64,000 bases of DNA from Luzula sylvatica (Eukaryota; Streptophyta; Magnoliopsida; Poales; Juncaceae): assembly GCA_946800325.1 (NCBI GenBank), contig OX326959.1, forward strand, positions 6,344,501 through 6,408,500, given 5' to 3'. The translations under genes were made by a program, and so were the position numbers. The notes beneath the pieces were generated by a model that did no database searches, was not told the DNA's origin, and saw nothing but the letters and a program-made list of their open reading frames with translations. Shown here piece after piece: positions 13,192 through 28,281 of the stretch (within the stretch, counting starts at the first letter, position 1; each line of letters starts with the position of its first letter).

Positions 13192-15880
13192 CTTTGAGGA
13201 GTTCAAATAACGTGTTTTTATATCATTTGTATCGTATCTTTTACTACATAACTTTTCACCAAATTTCACAAACACTAAGAAAGTTTGTTTTTAGATTCAA
13301 AACAAGATTTTAACGCTTTGAGGAGTTCACATAACTTGTTTTTAGATCATTTGTATCGTATCTCTTACTACATAAATTTTCACCAAATTTCACAAACACT
13401 AAGATAGTTTGTTTTTCGACTCAAAACAAGATTTTAACGCTTTGAGGTGTTCAAATAACGTGTTTTTAGATCATTTGTATCGTATGTTTTAGTACATAAC
13501 TTTTCACCAAATTTCACAAACACTAAGAAAGTTTGTTTTTAGATTCAAAACAAGATTTTAACGCTTTGAGGAGTTCAAATAACGTGTTTTTAGATCATTT
13601 GTATCGTATCTTTTACTACATAACTTTTCACCGAATTTCACAAACACTAAGAAAGTTTGTTTTTCAATTCAAAACAAGATTTTAACGCTTTGAGGAGTTC
13701 AAATAACGTGTTTTTAGATCATTTCTATCGTATCTTTTACTACATAACTTTTCACCAAATTTCACAAACACTAAGAAAGTTTGTTTTTAGATTCAAAACA
13801 AGATTTTAACGTTTTGAGGAGTTCAAATAACGTGTTTTTAGATCATTTGTATCGTATCGTTTACTACATAACTTTTCACCAAATTTCACAAACACTAAGA
13901 AAGTTTGTTTTTCGATTCAAAACAAGATTTTAACGCTTTGAGGAGTTCAAATAACGTGTTTTTAGATCATTTGTATCGTATCTTTTAGTACATAACTTTT
14001 CACCAAATTTCGCAAACACTAAGAAAGTTTGTTTCCGGTTCAAAACAAGATTTTAACGCTTTGAGGAGTTCAAATAACGTGTTTTTATATCATTTGTATC
14101 GTATCTTTTACTACATAACTTTTCACCAAATTTCACAAACACTAAGAAAGTTTGTTTTTCGATTCAAAACAAGATTTTAACGCTTTGAGGAGTTCAAATA
14201 ACGTGTTTTTAGATCATTTGTATCGTATCGTTTACTACATAACTTTTCACCAAATTTCACAAACACTAAGAAAGTTTGTTTTTCGATTCAAAACAAGATT
14301 TTAACGCTTTGAGGAGTTCAAATAACGTGTTTTTGGATCATTTGTATCGTATCGTTTACTACATAACGTTTCACCAAATTTCACAAACACTAAGAAAGTT
14401 TGTTTTTCGATTCAAAACAAGATTTTAACGCTTTGAGGAGTTCAAATAACGTGTTTTTAGATCATTTGTATCGTATCTTTTAGTACATAACTTTTCACCA
14501 AATTTCACAAACACTAAGAAAGTTTGTTTTCCGGTTCAAAACAAGATTTTAACGCTTTGAGGAGTTCAAATAACATGTTTTTAGATCATTTGTATCGTAT
14601 CGTTTACTACATAACTTTTCACCAAATTTCACAAACACTATGAAAGTTTGTTTTTCGATTCAAAACAAGATTTTAACACTTTTAGGAGTTCAATTAACGT
14701 GTTTTTAGATCATTTGTATCGTATCTTTTACTACATAAATTTTCACCGAATTTCCCAAACACTAAGAAAGTTTGTTTTTCGATTCAAAACAAGATTTAAA
14801 CGCTTTGAGGAGTTCAAATAACGTGTTTTTAGATCATTTGTATCGTATCTTTTACTACATAACTTTTCACCGAATTTCACAAACACTAAGAAACTTTGTT
14901 TTTCGATTCAAAACAAGATTTAAACGCTTTGAGGAGTTCAAATAACGTGTTTTTAGATCATTTGTATCGTATCTTTTACTACATAACTTTTCACCGAATT
15001 TCACAAACACTAAGAAACTTTGTTTTTAGATTCAAAACAAGATTTTAACGCTTTGAGGAGTTCAAATAACGTGTTTTTAGATCATTTGTATCGTATCTTT
15101 TAGTAAATAACTTTTCACCAAATTTCACAAACACAAAGAAAGTTTGTTTTTAGATTCAAAACAAGATTTTAACGCTTTGAGGAGTTCAAATAACGTGTTT
15201 TTAGATCATTTGAATCGTATCTTTTAGTACATAAATTTTCACCAAATTTCACAAACACTAAGACAGTTTGTTTTTAGATTCAAAACAAGGTTTTAACGCT
15301 TTGAGGAGTTCAAATAACGTGTTTTTAGATCATTTGTATCGTATCTTTTACTACATAACTTTTCACCGAATTTCACAAACACTAAGAAATATTGTTTTTC
15401 GATTCAAAACAAGATTTAAACGCTTTGAGGAGTTCAAATAACGTGTTTTTAGATCATTTGTATCGTATCTTTTACTACATAACTTTTCACCAAATTTCAC
15501 AAACACTAAGAAAGTTTGTTTTTCAATTCAAAACAAGATTTTAACGCTTTGAGGAGTTCAAATAACGTGTTTTTAGATTATTTGTATCGTATCTTTTACT
15601 ACATAACTTTTCACCAAATTTCACAAACACTAAGAAAGTTTGTTTTTAGATTCAAAACAAGATTTTAACGCTTTGAGGAGTTCACATAACTTGTTTTTAG
15701 ATCATTTGTATCGTATCTCTTACTACATAAATTTTCACCAAATTTCACAAACACTAAGATAGTTTGTTTTTCGACTCAAAACAAGATTTTAACGCTTTGA
15801 GGTGTTCAAATAACGTGTTTTTAGATCATTTGTATCGTATGTTTTAGTACATAACTTTTCACCAAATTTCACAAACACTA
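13192..15880. repeat. Transition block of the satellite with 19-monomer spacing
   Basis: The stretch links the 40-monomer and 50-monomer domains. CACATAACTTG markers at 13,327 and 15,682 are 2,355 bp apart, which is 19 monomers less one base. The missing base is in the run before CCGG near 14,033, giving a 123-bp monomer (GTTTCCGG instead of GTTTTCCGG). The order of subtypes around 14,530-15,700 (CCGG, CTATG, CAATTAACG, CCCAAAC, GAAACTTTG, CACAAAG, GACAG, AAATATTG) resembles the 20-monomer sub-blocks downstream. I saw ordinary satellite monomers only. Confidence 0.8.
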
Positions 15881-18800
15881 AGAAAGTTTGTTTTTAGATT
15901 CAAAACAAGATTTTAACGCTTTGAGGAGTTCAAATAACGTGTTTTTAGATCATTTGTATCGTATCGTTTACTACATAACTTTTCACCAAATTTCACAAAC
16001 ACTAAGAAAGTTTGTTTTTCGATTCAAAACAAGATTTTAACGCTTTGAGGAGTTCAAATAACGTGTTTTTAGATCATTTGTATCGTATCTTTTACTACAT
16101 AACTTTTCACCAAATTTCACAAACACTAAGAAAGTTTGTTTTTAGATTCAAAACAAGATTTTAACGCTTTGAGGAGTTCAAATAACGTGTTTTTAGATCA
16201 TTTGTATCGTATCGTTTACTACATAACTTTTCACCAAATTTCACAAACACTAAGAAAGTTTGTTTTTCGATTCAAAACAAGATTTTAACGCTTTGAGGAG
16301 TTCAAATAACGTGTTTTTAGATCATTTGTATCGTATCTTTTAGTACATAACTTTTCACCAAATTTCACAAACACTAAGAAAGTTTGTTTTCCGGTTCAAA
16401 ACAAGATTTTAACGCTTTGAGGAGTTCAAATAACATGTTTTTTGATCATTTGTATCGTATCGTTTACTACATAACTTTTCACCAAATTTCACAAACACTA
16501 TGAAAGTTTGTTTTTCGATTCAAAACAAGATTTTAACACTTTGAGGAGTTCAAATAACGTGTTTTTATATCATTTGTATCGTATCTTTTACTACATAACT
16601 TTTCACCAAATTTCACAAACACTAAGAAAGTTTGTTTTTCGATTCAAAACAAGATTTTAACGCTTTGAGGAGTTCAAATAACGTGTTTTTAGATCATTTG
16701 TATCGTATCGTTTACTACATAACTTTTCACCAAATTTCACAAACACTAAGAAAGTTTGTTTTTCGATTCAAAACAAGATTTTAACGCTTTGAGGAGTTCA
16801 AATAACGTGTTTTTGGATCATTTGTATCGTATCGTTTACTACATAACTTTTCACCAAATTTCACAAACACTAAGAAAGTTTGTTTTTCGATTCAAAACAA
16901 GATTTTAACGCTTTGAGGAGTTCAAATAACGTGTTTTTAGATCATTTGTATCGTATCTTTTAGTATATAACTTTCACCAAATTTCACAAACACTAAGAAA
17001 GTTTGTTTTCCGGTTCAAAACAAGATTTTAACGCTTTGAGGAGTTCAAATAACATGTTTTTAGATCATTTGTATCGTATCGTTTACTACATAACTTTTCA
17101 CCAAATTTCACAAACACTATGAAAGTTTGTTTTTCGATTCAAAACAAGATTTTAACACTTTGAGGAGTTCAATTAACGTGTTTTTAGATCATTTGTATCG
17201 TATCTTTTACTACATAAATTTTCACCGAATTTCCCAAACACTAAGAAAGTTTGTTTTTCGATTCAAAACAAGATTTAAACGCTTTGAGGAGTTCAAATAA
17301 CGTGTTTTTAGATCATTTGTATCGTATCTTTTACTACATAACTTTTCACCGAATTTCACAAACACTAAGAAACTTTGTTTTTCGATTCAAAACAAGATTT
17401 TAACGCTTTGAGGAGTTCAAATAACGTGTTTTTAGATCATTTGTATCGTATGTTTTAGTACATAACTTTTCACCAAATTTCACAAACACTAAAGAAAGTT
17501 TGTTTTTAGATTCAAAACAAGATTTTAACGCTTTGAGGAGTTCAAATAACGTGTTTTTAGATCATTTGTATCGTATCTTTTAGTAAATAACTTTTCACCA
17601 AATTTCACAAACACAAAGAAAGTTTGTTTTTAGATTCAAAACAAGATTTTAACGCTTTGAGGAGTTCAAATAACGTGTTTTTAGATCATTTGAATCGTAT
17701 CTTTTAGTACATAAATTTTCACCAAATTTCACAAACACTAAGACAGTTTGTTTTTAGATTCAAAACAAGGTTTTAACGCTTTGAGGAGTTCAAATAACGT
17801 GTTTTTAGATCATTTGTATCGTATCTTTTACTACATAACTTTTCACCGAATTTCACAAACACTAAGAAATATTGTTTTTCGATTCAAAACAAGATTTAAA
17901 CGCTTTGAGGAGTTCAAATAACGTGTTTTTAGATCATTTGTATCGTATCTTTTACTACATAACTTTTCACCAAATTTCACAAACACTAAGAAAGTTTGTT
18001 TTTCAATTCAAAACAAGATTTTAACGCTTTGAGGAGTTCAAATAACGTGTTTTTAGATTATTTGTATCGTATCTTTTACTACATAACTTTTCACCAAATT
18101 TCACAAACACTAAGAAAGTTTGTTTTTAGATTCAAAACAAGATTTTAATGCTTTGAGGAGTTCACATAACTTGTTTTTAGATCATTTGTATCGTATCTCT
18201 TACTACATAAATTTTCACCAAATTTCACAAACACTAAGATAGTTTGTTTTTCGACTCAAAACAAGATTTTAACGCTTTGAGGTGTTCAAATAACGTGTTT
18301 TTAGATCATTTGTATCGTATGTTTTAGTACATAACTTTTCACCAAATTTCACAAACACTAAGAAAGTTTGTTTTTAGATTCAAAACAAGATTTTAACGCT
18401 TTGAGGAGTTCAAATAACGTGTTTTTAGATCATTTGTATCGTATCGTTTACTACATAACTTTTCACCAAATTTCACAAACACTAAGAAAGTTTGTTTTTC
18501 GATTCAAAACAAGATTTTAACGCTTTGAGGAGTTCAAATAACGTGTTTTTAGATCATTTGTATCGTATCTTTTACTACATAACTTTTCACCAAATTTCAC
18601 AAACACTAAGAAAGTTTGTTTTTAGATTCAAAACAAGATTTTAACGCTTTGAGGAGTTCAAATAACGTGTTTTTAGATCATTTGTATCGTATCGTTTACT
18701 ACATAACTTTTCACCAAATTTCACAAACACTAAGAAAGTTTGTTTTTCGATTCAAAACAAGATTTTAACGCTTTGAGGAGTTCAAATAACGTGTTTTTAG

Positions 18801-21800
18801 ATCATTTGTATCGTATCTTTTAGTACATAACTTTTCACCAAATTTCACAAACACTAAGAAAGTTTGTTTTCCGGTTCAAAACAAGATTTTAACGCTTTGA
18901 GGAGTTCAAATAACATGTTTTTTGATCATTTGTATCGTATCGTTTACTACATAACTTTTCACCAAATTTCACAAACACTATGAAAGTTTGTTTTTCGATT
19001 CAAAACAAGATTTTAACACTTTGAGGAGTTCAAATAACGTGTTTTTATATCATTTGTATCGTATCTTTTACTACATAACTTTTCACCAAATTTCACAAAC
19101 ACTAAGAAAGTTTGTTTTTCGATTCAAAACAAGATTTTAACGCTTTGAGGAGTTCAAATAACGTGTTTTTAGATCATTTGTATCGTATCGTTTACTACAT
19201 AACTTTTCACCAAATTTCACAAACACTAAGAAAGTTTGTTTTTCGATTCAAAACAAGATTTTAACGCTTTGAGGAGTTCAAATAACGTGTTTTTGGATCA
19301 TTTGTATCGTATCGTTTACTACATAACTTTTCACCAAATTTCACAAACACTAAGAAAGTTTGTTTTTCGATTCAAAACAAGATTTTAACGCTTTGAGGAG
19401 TTCAAATAACATGTTTTTAGATCATTTGTATCGTATCTTTTAGTACATAACTTTTCACCAAATTTCACAAACACTAAGAAAGTTTGTTTTCCGGTTCAAA
19501 ACAAGATTTTAACGCTTTGAGGAGTTCAAATAACATGTTTTTAGATCATTTGTATCGTATCGTTTACTACATAACTTTTCACCAAATTTCACAAACACTA
19601 TGAAAGTTTGTTTTTCGATTCAAAACAAGATTTTAACACTTTGAGGAGTTCAATTAACGTGTTTTTAGATCATTTGTATCGTATCTTTTACTACATAAAT
19701 TTTCACCGAATTTCCCAAACACTAAGAAAGTTTGTTTTTCGATTCAAAACAAGATTTAAACGCTTTGAGGAGTTCAAATAACGTGTTTTTAGATCATTTG
19801 TATCGTATCTTTTACTACATAAATTTTCACCGAATTTCACAAACACTAAGAAACTTTGTTTTTCGATTCAAAACAAGATTTAAACGCTTTGAGGAGTTCA
19901 AATAACGTGTTTTTAGATCATTTGTATCGTATCTTTTACTACATAACTTTTCACCGAATTTCACAAACACTAAGAAACTTTGTTTTTAGATTCAAAACAA
20001 GATTTTAACGCTTTGAGGAGTTCAAATAACGTGTTTTTAGATCATTTGTATCGTATCTTTTAGTAAATAACTTTTCACCAAATTTCACAAACACAAAGAA
20101 AGTTTGTTTTTAGATTCAAAACAAGATTTTAACGCTTTGAGGAGTTCAAATAACGTGTTTTTAGATCATTTGAATCGTATCTTTTAGTACATAAATTTTC
20201 ACCAAATTTCACAAACACTAAGACAGTTTGTTTTTAGATTCAAAACAAGGTTTTAACGCTTTGAGGAGTTCAAATAACGTGTTTTTAGATCATTTGTATC
20301 GTATCTTTTACTACATAACTTTTCACCGAATTTCACAAACACTAAGAAATATTGTTTTTCGATTCAAAACAAGATTTAAACGCTTTGAGGAGTTCAAATA
20401 ACGTGTTTTTAGATCATTTGTATCGTATCTTTTACTACATAACTTTTCACCAAATTTCACAAACACTAAGAAAGTTTGTTTTTCAATTCAAAACAAGATT
20501 TTAACGCTTTGAGGAGTTCAAATAACGTGTTTTTAGATTATTTGTATCGTATCTTTTACTACATAACTTTTCACCAAATTTCACAAACACTAAGAAAGTT
20601 TGTTTTTAGATTCAAAACAAGATTTTAACGCTTTGAGGAGTTCACATAACTTGTTTTTAGATCATTTGTATCGTATCTCTTACTACATAAATTTTCACCA
20701 AATTTCACAAACACTAAGATAGTTTGTTTTTCGACTCAAAACAAGATTTTAACGCTTTGAGGTGTTCAAATAACGTGTTTTTAGATCATTTGTATCGTAT
20801 GTTTTAGTACATAACTTTTCACCAAATTTCACAAACACTAAGAAAGTTTGTTTTTAGATTCAAAACAAGATTTTAACGCTTTGAGGAGTTCAAATAACGT
20901 GTTTTTAGATCATTTGTATCATATCGTTTACTACATAACTTTTCACCAAATTTCACAAACACTAAGAAAGTTTGTTTTTCGATTCAAAACAAGATTTTAA
21001 CGCTTTGAGGAGTTCAAATAACGTGTTTTTAGATCATTTGTATCGTATCTTTTAGTACATAACTTTTCACCAAATTTCACAAACACTAAGAAAGTTTGTT
21101 TTCCGGTTCAAAACAAGATTTTAACGCTTTGAGGAGTTCAAATAACATGTTTTTAGATCATTTGTATCGTATCGTTTACTACATAACTTTTCACCAAATT
21201 TCACAAACACTATGAAAGTTTGTTTTTCGATTCAAAACAAGATTTTAACACTTTGAAGAGTTCAAATAACGTGTTTTTATATCATTTGTATCGTATCTTT
21301 TACTACATAACTTTTCACCAAATTTCACAAACACTAAGAAAGTTTGTTTTTCGATTCAAAACAACATTTTAACGCTTTGAGGAGTTCAAATAACGTGTTT
21401 TTAGATCATTTGTATCGTATCGTTTACTACATAACTTTTCACCAAATTTCACAAACACTAAGAAAGTTTGTTTTTCGATTCAAAACAAGATTTAAACGCT
21501 TTGAGGAGTTCAAATAACGTGTTTTTAGATCATTTGTATCGTACCTTTTACTACATAACTTTTCACCCAATTTCACAAACACTAAGAAAGTTTGTTTTTC
21601 GATTCAAAACAAGATTTTAATGCTTTGAGGAGTTCAAATAACGTGTTTTTAGATCATTTGTATCGTATCTTTTAGTACATAACTTTTCACCAAATTTCAC
21701 AAACACTAAAGAAAGTTTGTTTTTAGATTCAAAACAAGATTTTAATGCTTTGAGGAGTTCAAATAACGTGTTTTTAGATCATTTGTATCGTATCTTTTAG

Positions 21801-22080
21801 TAAATAAGTTTTCACCAAATTTCACAAACACAAAGAAAGTTTGTTTTTAGATTCAAAACAAGATTTTGACGCTTTGAGGAGTTCAAATAACGTGTTTTTA
21901 GATCATTTGAATCGTATCTTTTAGTACATAACTTTTCACCAAATTTCACAAACACTAAGACAGTTTGTTTTTAGATTCAAAACAAGGTTTTAATGCTTTG
22001 AGGAGTTCAAATAACGTGTTTTTAGATCATTTGTATCGTATCTTTTACTACATAACTTTTCACCGAATTTCACAAACACT
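15880..22080. repeat. 50-monomer higher-order repeat, unit 1
   Basis: The unit matches the following DNA at an offset of 6,201 bp (50 x 124 + 1). Supporting pairs are CACATAACTTG at 18,162 and 24,363 and at 20,642 and 26,843, the rare one-base loss ATAACTTTCACC at 16,971 and 23,172, and the rare GATTTTGACG at 21,868 and 28,069. The match does not extend left of about 15,870, where CACCAAATTT stands opposite CACCGAATTT. Inside the unit, CACATAACTTG markers at 15,682, 18,162 and 20,642 show a 20-monomer (2,480-bp) sub-period, so the unit is itself compound. Exact ends are uncertain by up to about a monomer. Confidence 0.85.
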
Positions 22081-25000
22081 AAGAAAGTTTGTTTTTAGAT
22101 TCAAAACAAGATTTTAACGCTTTGAGGAGTTCAAATAACGTGTTTTTAGATCATTTGTATCGTATCGTTTACTACATAACTTTTCACCAAATTTCACAAA
22201 CACTAAGAAAGTTTGTTTTTCGATTCAAAACAAGATTTTAACGCTTTGAGGAGTTCAAATAACGTGTTTTTAGATCATTTGTATCGTATCTTTTACTACA
22301 TAACTTTTCACCAAATTTCACAAACACTAAGAAAGTTTGTTTTTAGATTCAAAACAAGATTTTAACGCTTTGAGGAGTTCAAATAACGTGTTTTTAGATC
22401 ATTTGTATCGTATCGTTTACTACATAACTTTTCACCAAATTTCACAAACACTAAGAAAGTTTGTTTTTCGATTCAAAACAAGATTTTAACGCTTTGAGGA
22501 GTTCAAATAACGTGTTTTTAGATCATTTGTATCGTATCTTTTAGTACATAACTTTTCACCAAATTTCACAAACACTAAGAAAGTTTGTTTTCCGGTTCAA
22601 AACAAGATTTTAACGCTTTGAGGAGTTCAAATAACATGTTTTTTGATCATTTGTATCGTATCGTTTACTACATAACTTTTCACCAAATTTCACAAACACT
22701 ATGAAAGTTTGTTTTTCGATTCAAAACAAGATTTTAACACTTTGAGGAGTTCAAATAACGTGTTTTTATATCATTTGTATCGTATCTTTTACTACATAAC
22801 TTTTCACCAAATTTCACAAACACTAAGAAAGTTTGTTTTTCGATTCAAAACAAGATTTTAACGCTTTGAGGAGTTCAAATAACGTGTTTTTAGATCATTT
22901 GTATCGTATCGTTTACTACATAACTTTTCACCAAATTTCACAAACACTAAGAAAGTTTGTTTTTCGATTCAAAACAAGATTTTAACGCTTTGAGGAGTTC
23001 AAATAACGTGTTTTTGGATCATTTGTATCGTATCGTTTACTACATAACTTTTCACCAAATTTCACAAACACTAAGAAAGTTTGTTTTTCGATTCAAAACA
23101 AGATTTTAACGCTTTGAGGAGTTCAAATAACGTGTTTTTAGATCATTTGTATCGTATCTTTTAGTACATAACTTTCACCAAATTTCACAAACACTAAGAA
23201 AGTTTGTTTTCCGGTTCAAAACAAGATTTTAACGCTTTGAGGAGTTCAAATAACATGTTTTTAGATCATTTGTATCGTATCGTTTACTACATAACTTTTC
23301 ACCAAATTTCACAAACACTATGAAAGTTTGTTTTTCGATTCAAAACAAGATTTTAACACTTTGAGGAGTTCAATTAACGTGTTTTTAGATCATTTGTATC
23401 GTATCTTTTACTACATAAATTTTCACCGAATTTCCCAAACACTAAGAAAGTTTGTTTTTCGATTCAAAACAAGATTTAAACGCTTTGAGGAGTTCAAATA
23501 ACGTGTTTTTAGATCATTTGTATCGTATCTTTTACTACATAACTTTTCACCGAATTTCACAAACACTAAGAAACTTTGTTTTTCGATTCAAAACAAGATT
23601 TTAACGCTTTGAGGAGTTCAAATAACGTGTTTTTAGATCATTTGTATCGTATGTTTTAGTACATAACTTTTCACCAGATTTCACAAACACTAAAGAAAGT
23701 TTGTTTTTAGATTCAAAACAAGATTTTAACGCTTTGAGGAGTTCAAATAACGTGTTTTTAGATCATTTGTATCGTATCTTTTAGTAAATAACTTTTCACC
23801 AAATTTCACAAACACAAAGAAAGTTTGTTTTTAGATTCAAAACAAGATTTTAACGCTTTGAGGAGTTCAAATAACGTGTTTTTAGATCATTTGAATCGTA
23901 TCTTTTAGTACATAAATTTTCACCAAATTTCACAAACACTAAGACAGTTTGTTTTTAGATTCAAAACAAGGTTTTAACGCTTTGAGGAGTTCAAATAACG
24001 TGTTTTTAGATCATTTGTATCGTATCTTTTACTACATAACTTTTCACCGAATTTCACAAACACTAAGAAATATTGTTTTTCGATTCAAAACAAGATTTAA
24101 ACGCTTTGAGGAGTTCAAATAACGTGTTTTTAGATCATTTGTATCGTATCTTTTACTACATAACTTTTCACCAAATTTCACAAACACTAAGAAAGTTTGT
24201 TTTTCAATTCAAAACAAGATTTTAACGCTTTGAGGAGTTCAAATAACGTGTTTTTAGATTATTTGTATCGTATCTTTTACTACATAACTTTTCACCAAAT
24301 TTCACAAACACTAAGAAAGTTTGTTTTTAGATTCAAAACAAGATTTTAACGCTTTGAGGAGTTCACATAACTTGTTTTTAGATCATTTGTATCGTATCTC
24401 TTACTACATAAATTTTCACCAAATTTCACAAACACTAAGATAGTTTGTTTTTCGACTCAAAACAAGATTTTAACGCTTTGAGGTGTTCAAATAACGTGTT
24501 TTTAGATCATTTGTATCGTATGTTTTAGTACATAACTTTTCACCAAATTTCACAAACACTAAGAAAGTTTGTTTTTAGATTCAAAACAAGATTTTAACGC
24601 TTTGAGGAGTTCAAATAACGTGTTTTTAGATCATTTGTATCGTATCGTTTACTACATAACTTTTCACCAAATTTCACAAACACTAAGAAAGTTTGTTTTT
24701 CGATTCAAAACAAGATTTTAACGCTTTGAGGAGTTCAAATAACGTGTTTTTAGATCATTTGTATCGTATCTTTTACTACATAACTTTTCACCAAATTTCA
24801 CAAACACTAAGAAAGTTTGTTTTTAGATTCAAAACAAGATTTTAACGCGTTGAGGAGTTCAAATAACGTGTTTTTAGATCATTTGTATCGTATCGTTTAC
24901 TACATAACTTTTCACCAAATTTCACAAACACTAAGAAAGTTTGTTTTTCGATTCAAAACAAGATTTTAACACTTTGAGGAGTTCAAATAACGTGTTTTTA

Positions 25001-28000
25001 GATCATTTGTATCGTATCTTTTAGTACATAACTTTTCACCAAATTTCACAAACACTAAGAAAGTTTGTTTTCCGGTTCAAAACAAGATTTTAACGCTTTG
25101 AGGAGTTCAAATAACATGTTTTTTGATCATTTGTATCGTATCGTTTACTACATAACTTTTCACCAAATTTCACAAACACTATGAAAGTTTGTTTTTCGAT
25201 TCAAAACAAGATTTTAACACTTTGAGGAGTTCAAATAACGTGTTTTTATATCATTTGTATCGTATCTTTTACTACATAACTTTTCACCAAATTTCACAAA
25301 CACTAAGAAAGTTTGTTTTTCGATTCAAAACAAGATTTTAACGCTTTGAGGAGTTCAAATAACGTGTTTTTAGATCATTTGTATCGTATCGTTTACTACA
25401 TAACTTTTCACCAAATTTCACAAACACTAAGAAAGTTTGTTTTTCGATTCAAAACAAGATTTTAACGCTTTGAGGAGTTCAAATAACGTGTTTTTGGATC
25501 ATTTGTATCGTATCGTTTACTACATAACTTTTCACCAAATTTCACAAACACTAAGAAAGTTTGTTTTTCGATTCAAAACAAGATTTTAACGCTTTGAGGA
25601 GTTCAAATAACGTGTTTTTAGATCATTTGTATCGTATCTTTTAGTACATAACTTTTCACCAAATTTCACAAACACTAAGAAAGTTTGTTTTCCGGTTCAA
25701 AACAAGATTTTAACGCTTTGAGGAGTTCAAATAACATGTTTTTAGATCATTTGTATCGTATCGTTTACTACATAACTTTTCACCAAATTTCACAAACACT
25801 ATGAAAGTTTGTTTTTCGATTCAAAACAAGATTTTAACACTTTGAGGAGTTCAATTAACGTGTTTTTAGATCATTTGTATCGTATCTTTTACTACATAAA
25901 TTTTCACCGAATTTCCCAAACACTAAGAAAGTTTGTTTTTCGATTCAAAACAAGATTTAAACGCTTTGAGGAGTTCAAATAACGTGTTTTTAGATCATTT
26001 GTATCGTATCTTTTACTACATAACTTTTCACCGAATTTCACAAACACTAAGAAACTTTGTTTTTCGATTCAAAACAAGATTTAAACGCTTTGAGGAGTTC
26101 AAATAACGTGTTTTTAGATCATTTGTATCGTATCTTTTACTACATAACTTTTCACCGAATTTCACAAACACTAAGAAACTTTGTTTTTAGATTCAAAACA
26201 AGATTTTAACGCTTTGAGGAGTTCAAATAACGTGTTTTTAGATCATTTGTATCGTATCTTTTAGTAAATAACTTTTCACCAAATTTCACAAACACAAAGA
26301 AAGTTTGTTTTTAGATTCAAAACAAGATTTTAACGCTTTGAGGAGTTAAAATAACGTGTTTTTAGATCATTTGAATCGTATCTTTTAGTACATAAATTTT
26401 CACCAAATTTCACAAACACTAAGACAGTTTGTTTTTAGATTCAAAACAAGGTTTTAACGCTTTGAGGAGTTCAAATAACGTGTTTTTAGATCATTTGTAT
26501 CGTATCTTTTACTACATAACTTTTCACCGAATTTCACAAACACTAAGAAATATTGTTTTTCGATTCAAAACAAGATTTAAACGCTTTGAGGAGTTCAAAT
26601 AACGTGTTTTTAGATCATTTGTATCGTATCTTTTAGTACATAACTTTTCACCAAATTTCACAAACACTAAGAAAGTTTGTTTTTCAATTCAAAACAAGAT
26701 TTTAACGCTTTGAGGAGTTCAAATAACGTGTTTTTAGATTATTTGTATCGTATCTTTTACTACATAACTTTTCACCAAATTTCACAAACACTAAGAAAGT
26801 TTGTTTTTAGATTCAAAACAAGATTTTAACGCTTTGAGGAGTTCACATAACTTGTTTTTAGATCATTTGTATCGTATCTCTTACTACATAAATTTTCACC
26901 AAATTTCACAAACACTAAGATAGTTTGTTTTTCGACTCAAAACAAGATTTTAACGCTTTGAGGTGTTCAAATAACGTGTTTTTAGATCATTTGTATCGTA
27001 TGTTTTAGTACATAACTTTTCACCAAATTTCACAAACACTAAGAAAGTTTGTTTTTAGATTCAAAACAAGATTTTAACGCTTTGAGGAGTTCAAATAACG
27101 TGTTTTTAGATCATTTGTATCGTATCGTTTACTACATAACTTTTCACCAAATTTCACAAACACTAAGAAAGTTTGTTTTTCGATTCAAAACAAGATTTTA
27201 ACGCTTTGAGGAGTTCAAATAACGTGTTTTTAGATCATTTGTATCGTATCTTTTAGTACATAACTTTTCACCAAATTTCACAAACACTAAGAAAGTTTGT
27301 TTTCCGGTTCAAAACAAGATTTTAACGCTTTGAGGAGTTCAAATAACATGTTTTTAGATCATTTGTATCGTATCGTTTACTACATAACTTTTCACCAAAT
27401 TTCACAAACACTATGAAAGTTTGTTTTTCGATTCAAAACAAGATTTTAACACTTTGAAGAGTTCAAATAACGTGTTTTTATATCATTTGTATCGTATCTT
27501 TTACTACATAACTTTTCACCAAATTTCACAAACACTAAGAAAGTTTGTTTTTCGATTCAAAACAAGATTTTAACGCTTTGAGGAGTTCAAATAACGTGTT
27601 TTTAGATCATTTGTATCGTATCGTTTACTACATAACTTTTCACCAAATTTCACAAACACTAAGAAAGTTTGTTTTTCGATTCAAAACAAGATTTAAACGC
27701 TTTGAGGAGTTCAAATAACGTGTTTTTAGATCATTTGTATCGTACCTTTTACTACATAACTTTTCACCCAATTTCACAAACACTAAGAAAGTTTGTTTTT
27801 CGATTCAAAACAAGATTTTAACGCTTTGAGGAGTTCAAATAACGTGTTTTTAGATCATTTGTATCGTATCTTTTAGTACATAACTTTTCACCAAATTTCA
27901 CAAACACTAAAGAAAGTTTGTTTTTAGATTCAAAACAAGATTTTAATGCTTTGAGGAGTTCAAATAACGTGTTTTTAGATCATTTGTATCGTATCTTTTA

Positions 28001-28281
28001 GTAAATAAGTTTTCACCAAATTTCACAAACACAAAGAAAGTTTGTTTTTAGATTCAAAACAAGATTTTGACGCTTTGAGGAGTTCAAATAACGTGTTTTT
28101 AGATCATTTGAATCGTATCTTTTAGTACATAACTTTTCACCAAATTTCACAAACACTAAGACAGTTTGTTTTTAGATTCAAAACAAGGTTTTAACGCTTT
28201 GAGGAGTTCAAATAACGTGTTTTTAGATCATTTGTATCGTATCTTTTACTACATAACTTTTCACCGAATTTCACAAACACT
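22081..28281. repeat. 50-monomer higher-order repeat, unit 2
   Basis: This is the second 6,201-bp unit. It holds CACATAACTTG markers at 24,363 and 26,843 and the GATTTTGACG marker at 28,069. It also shows a 3,721-bp (30-monomer) relation to neighbouring DNA: 20,642 to 24,363, the rare AACGCGTTG at 24,844 to 28,565, and GAGTTAAAATAAC at 26,347 to 30,068. Thus 20- and 30-monomer blocks alternate, and together they give the 50-monomer period. The match to unit 1 is broken only by scattered substitutions, for example AATGCTTTG near 21,991 against AACGCTTTG near 28,192. Confidence 0.85.
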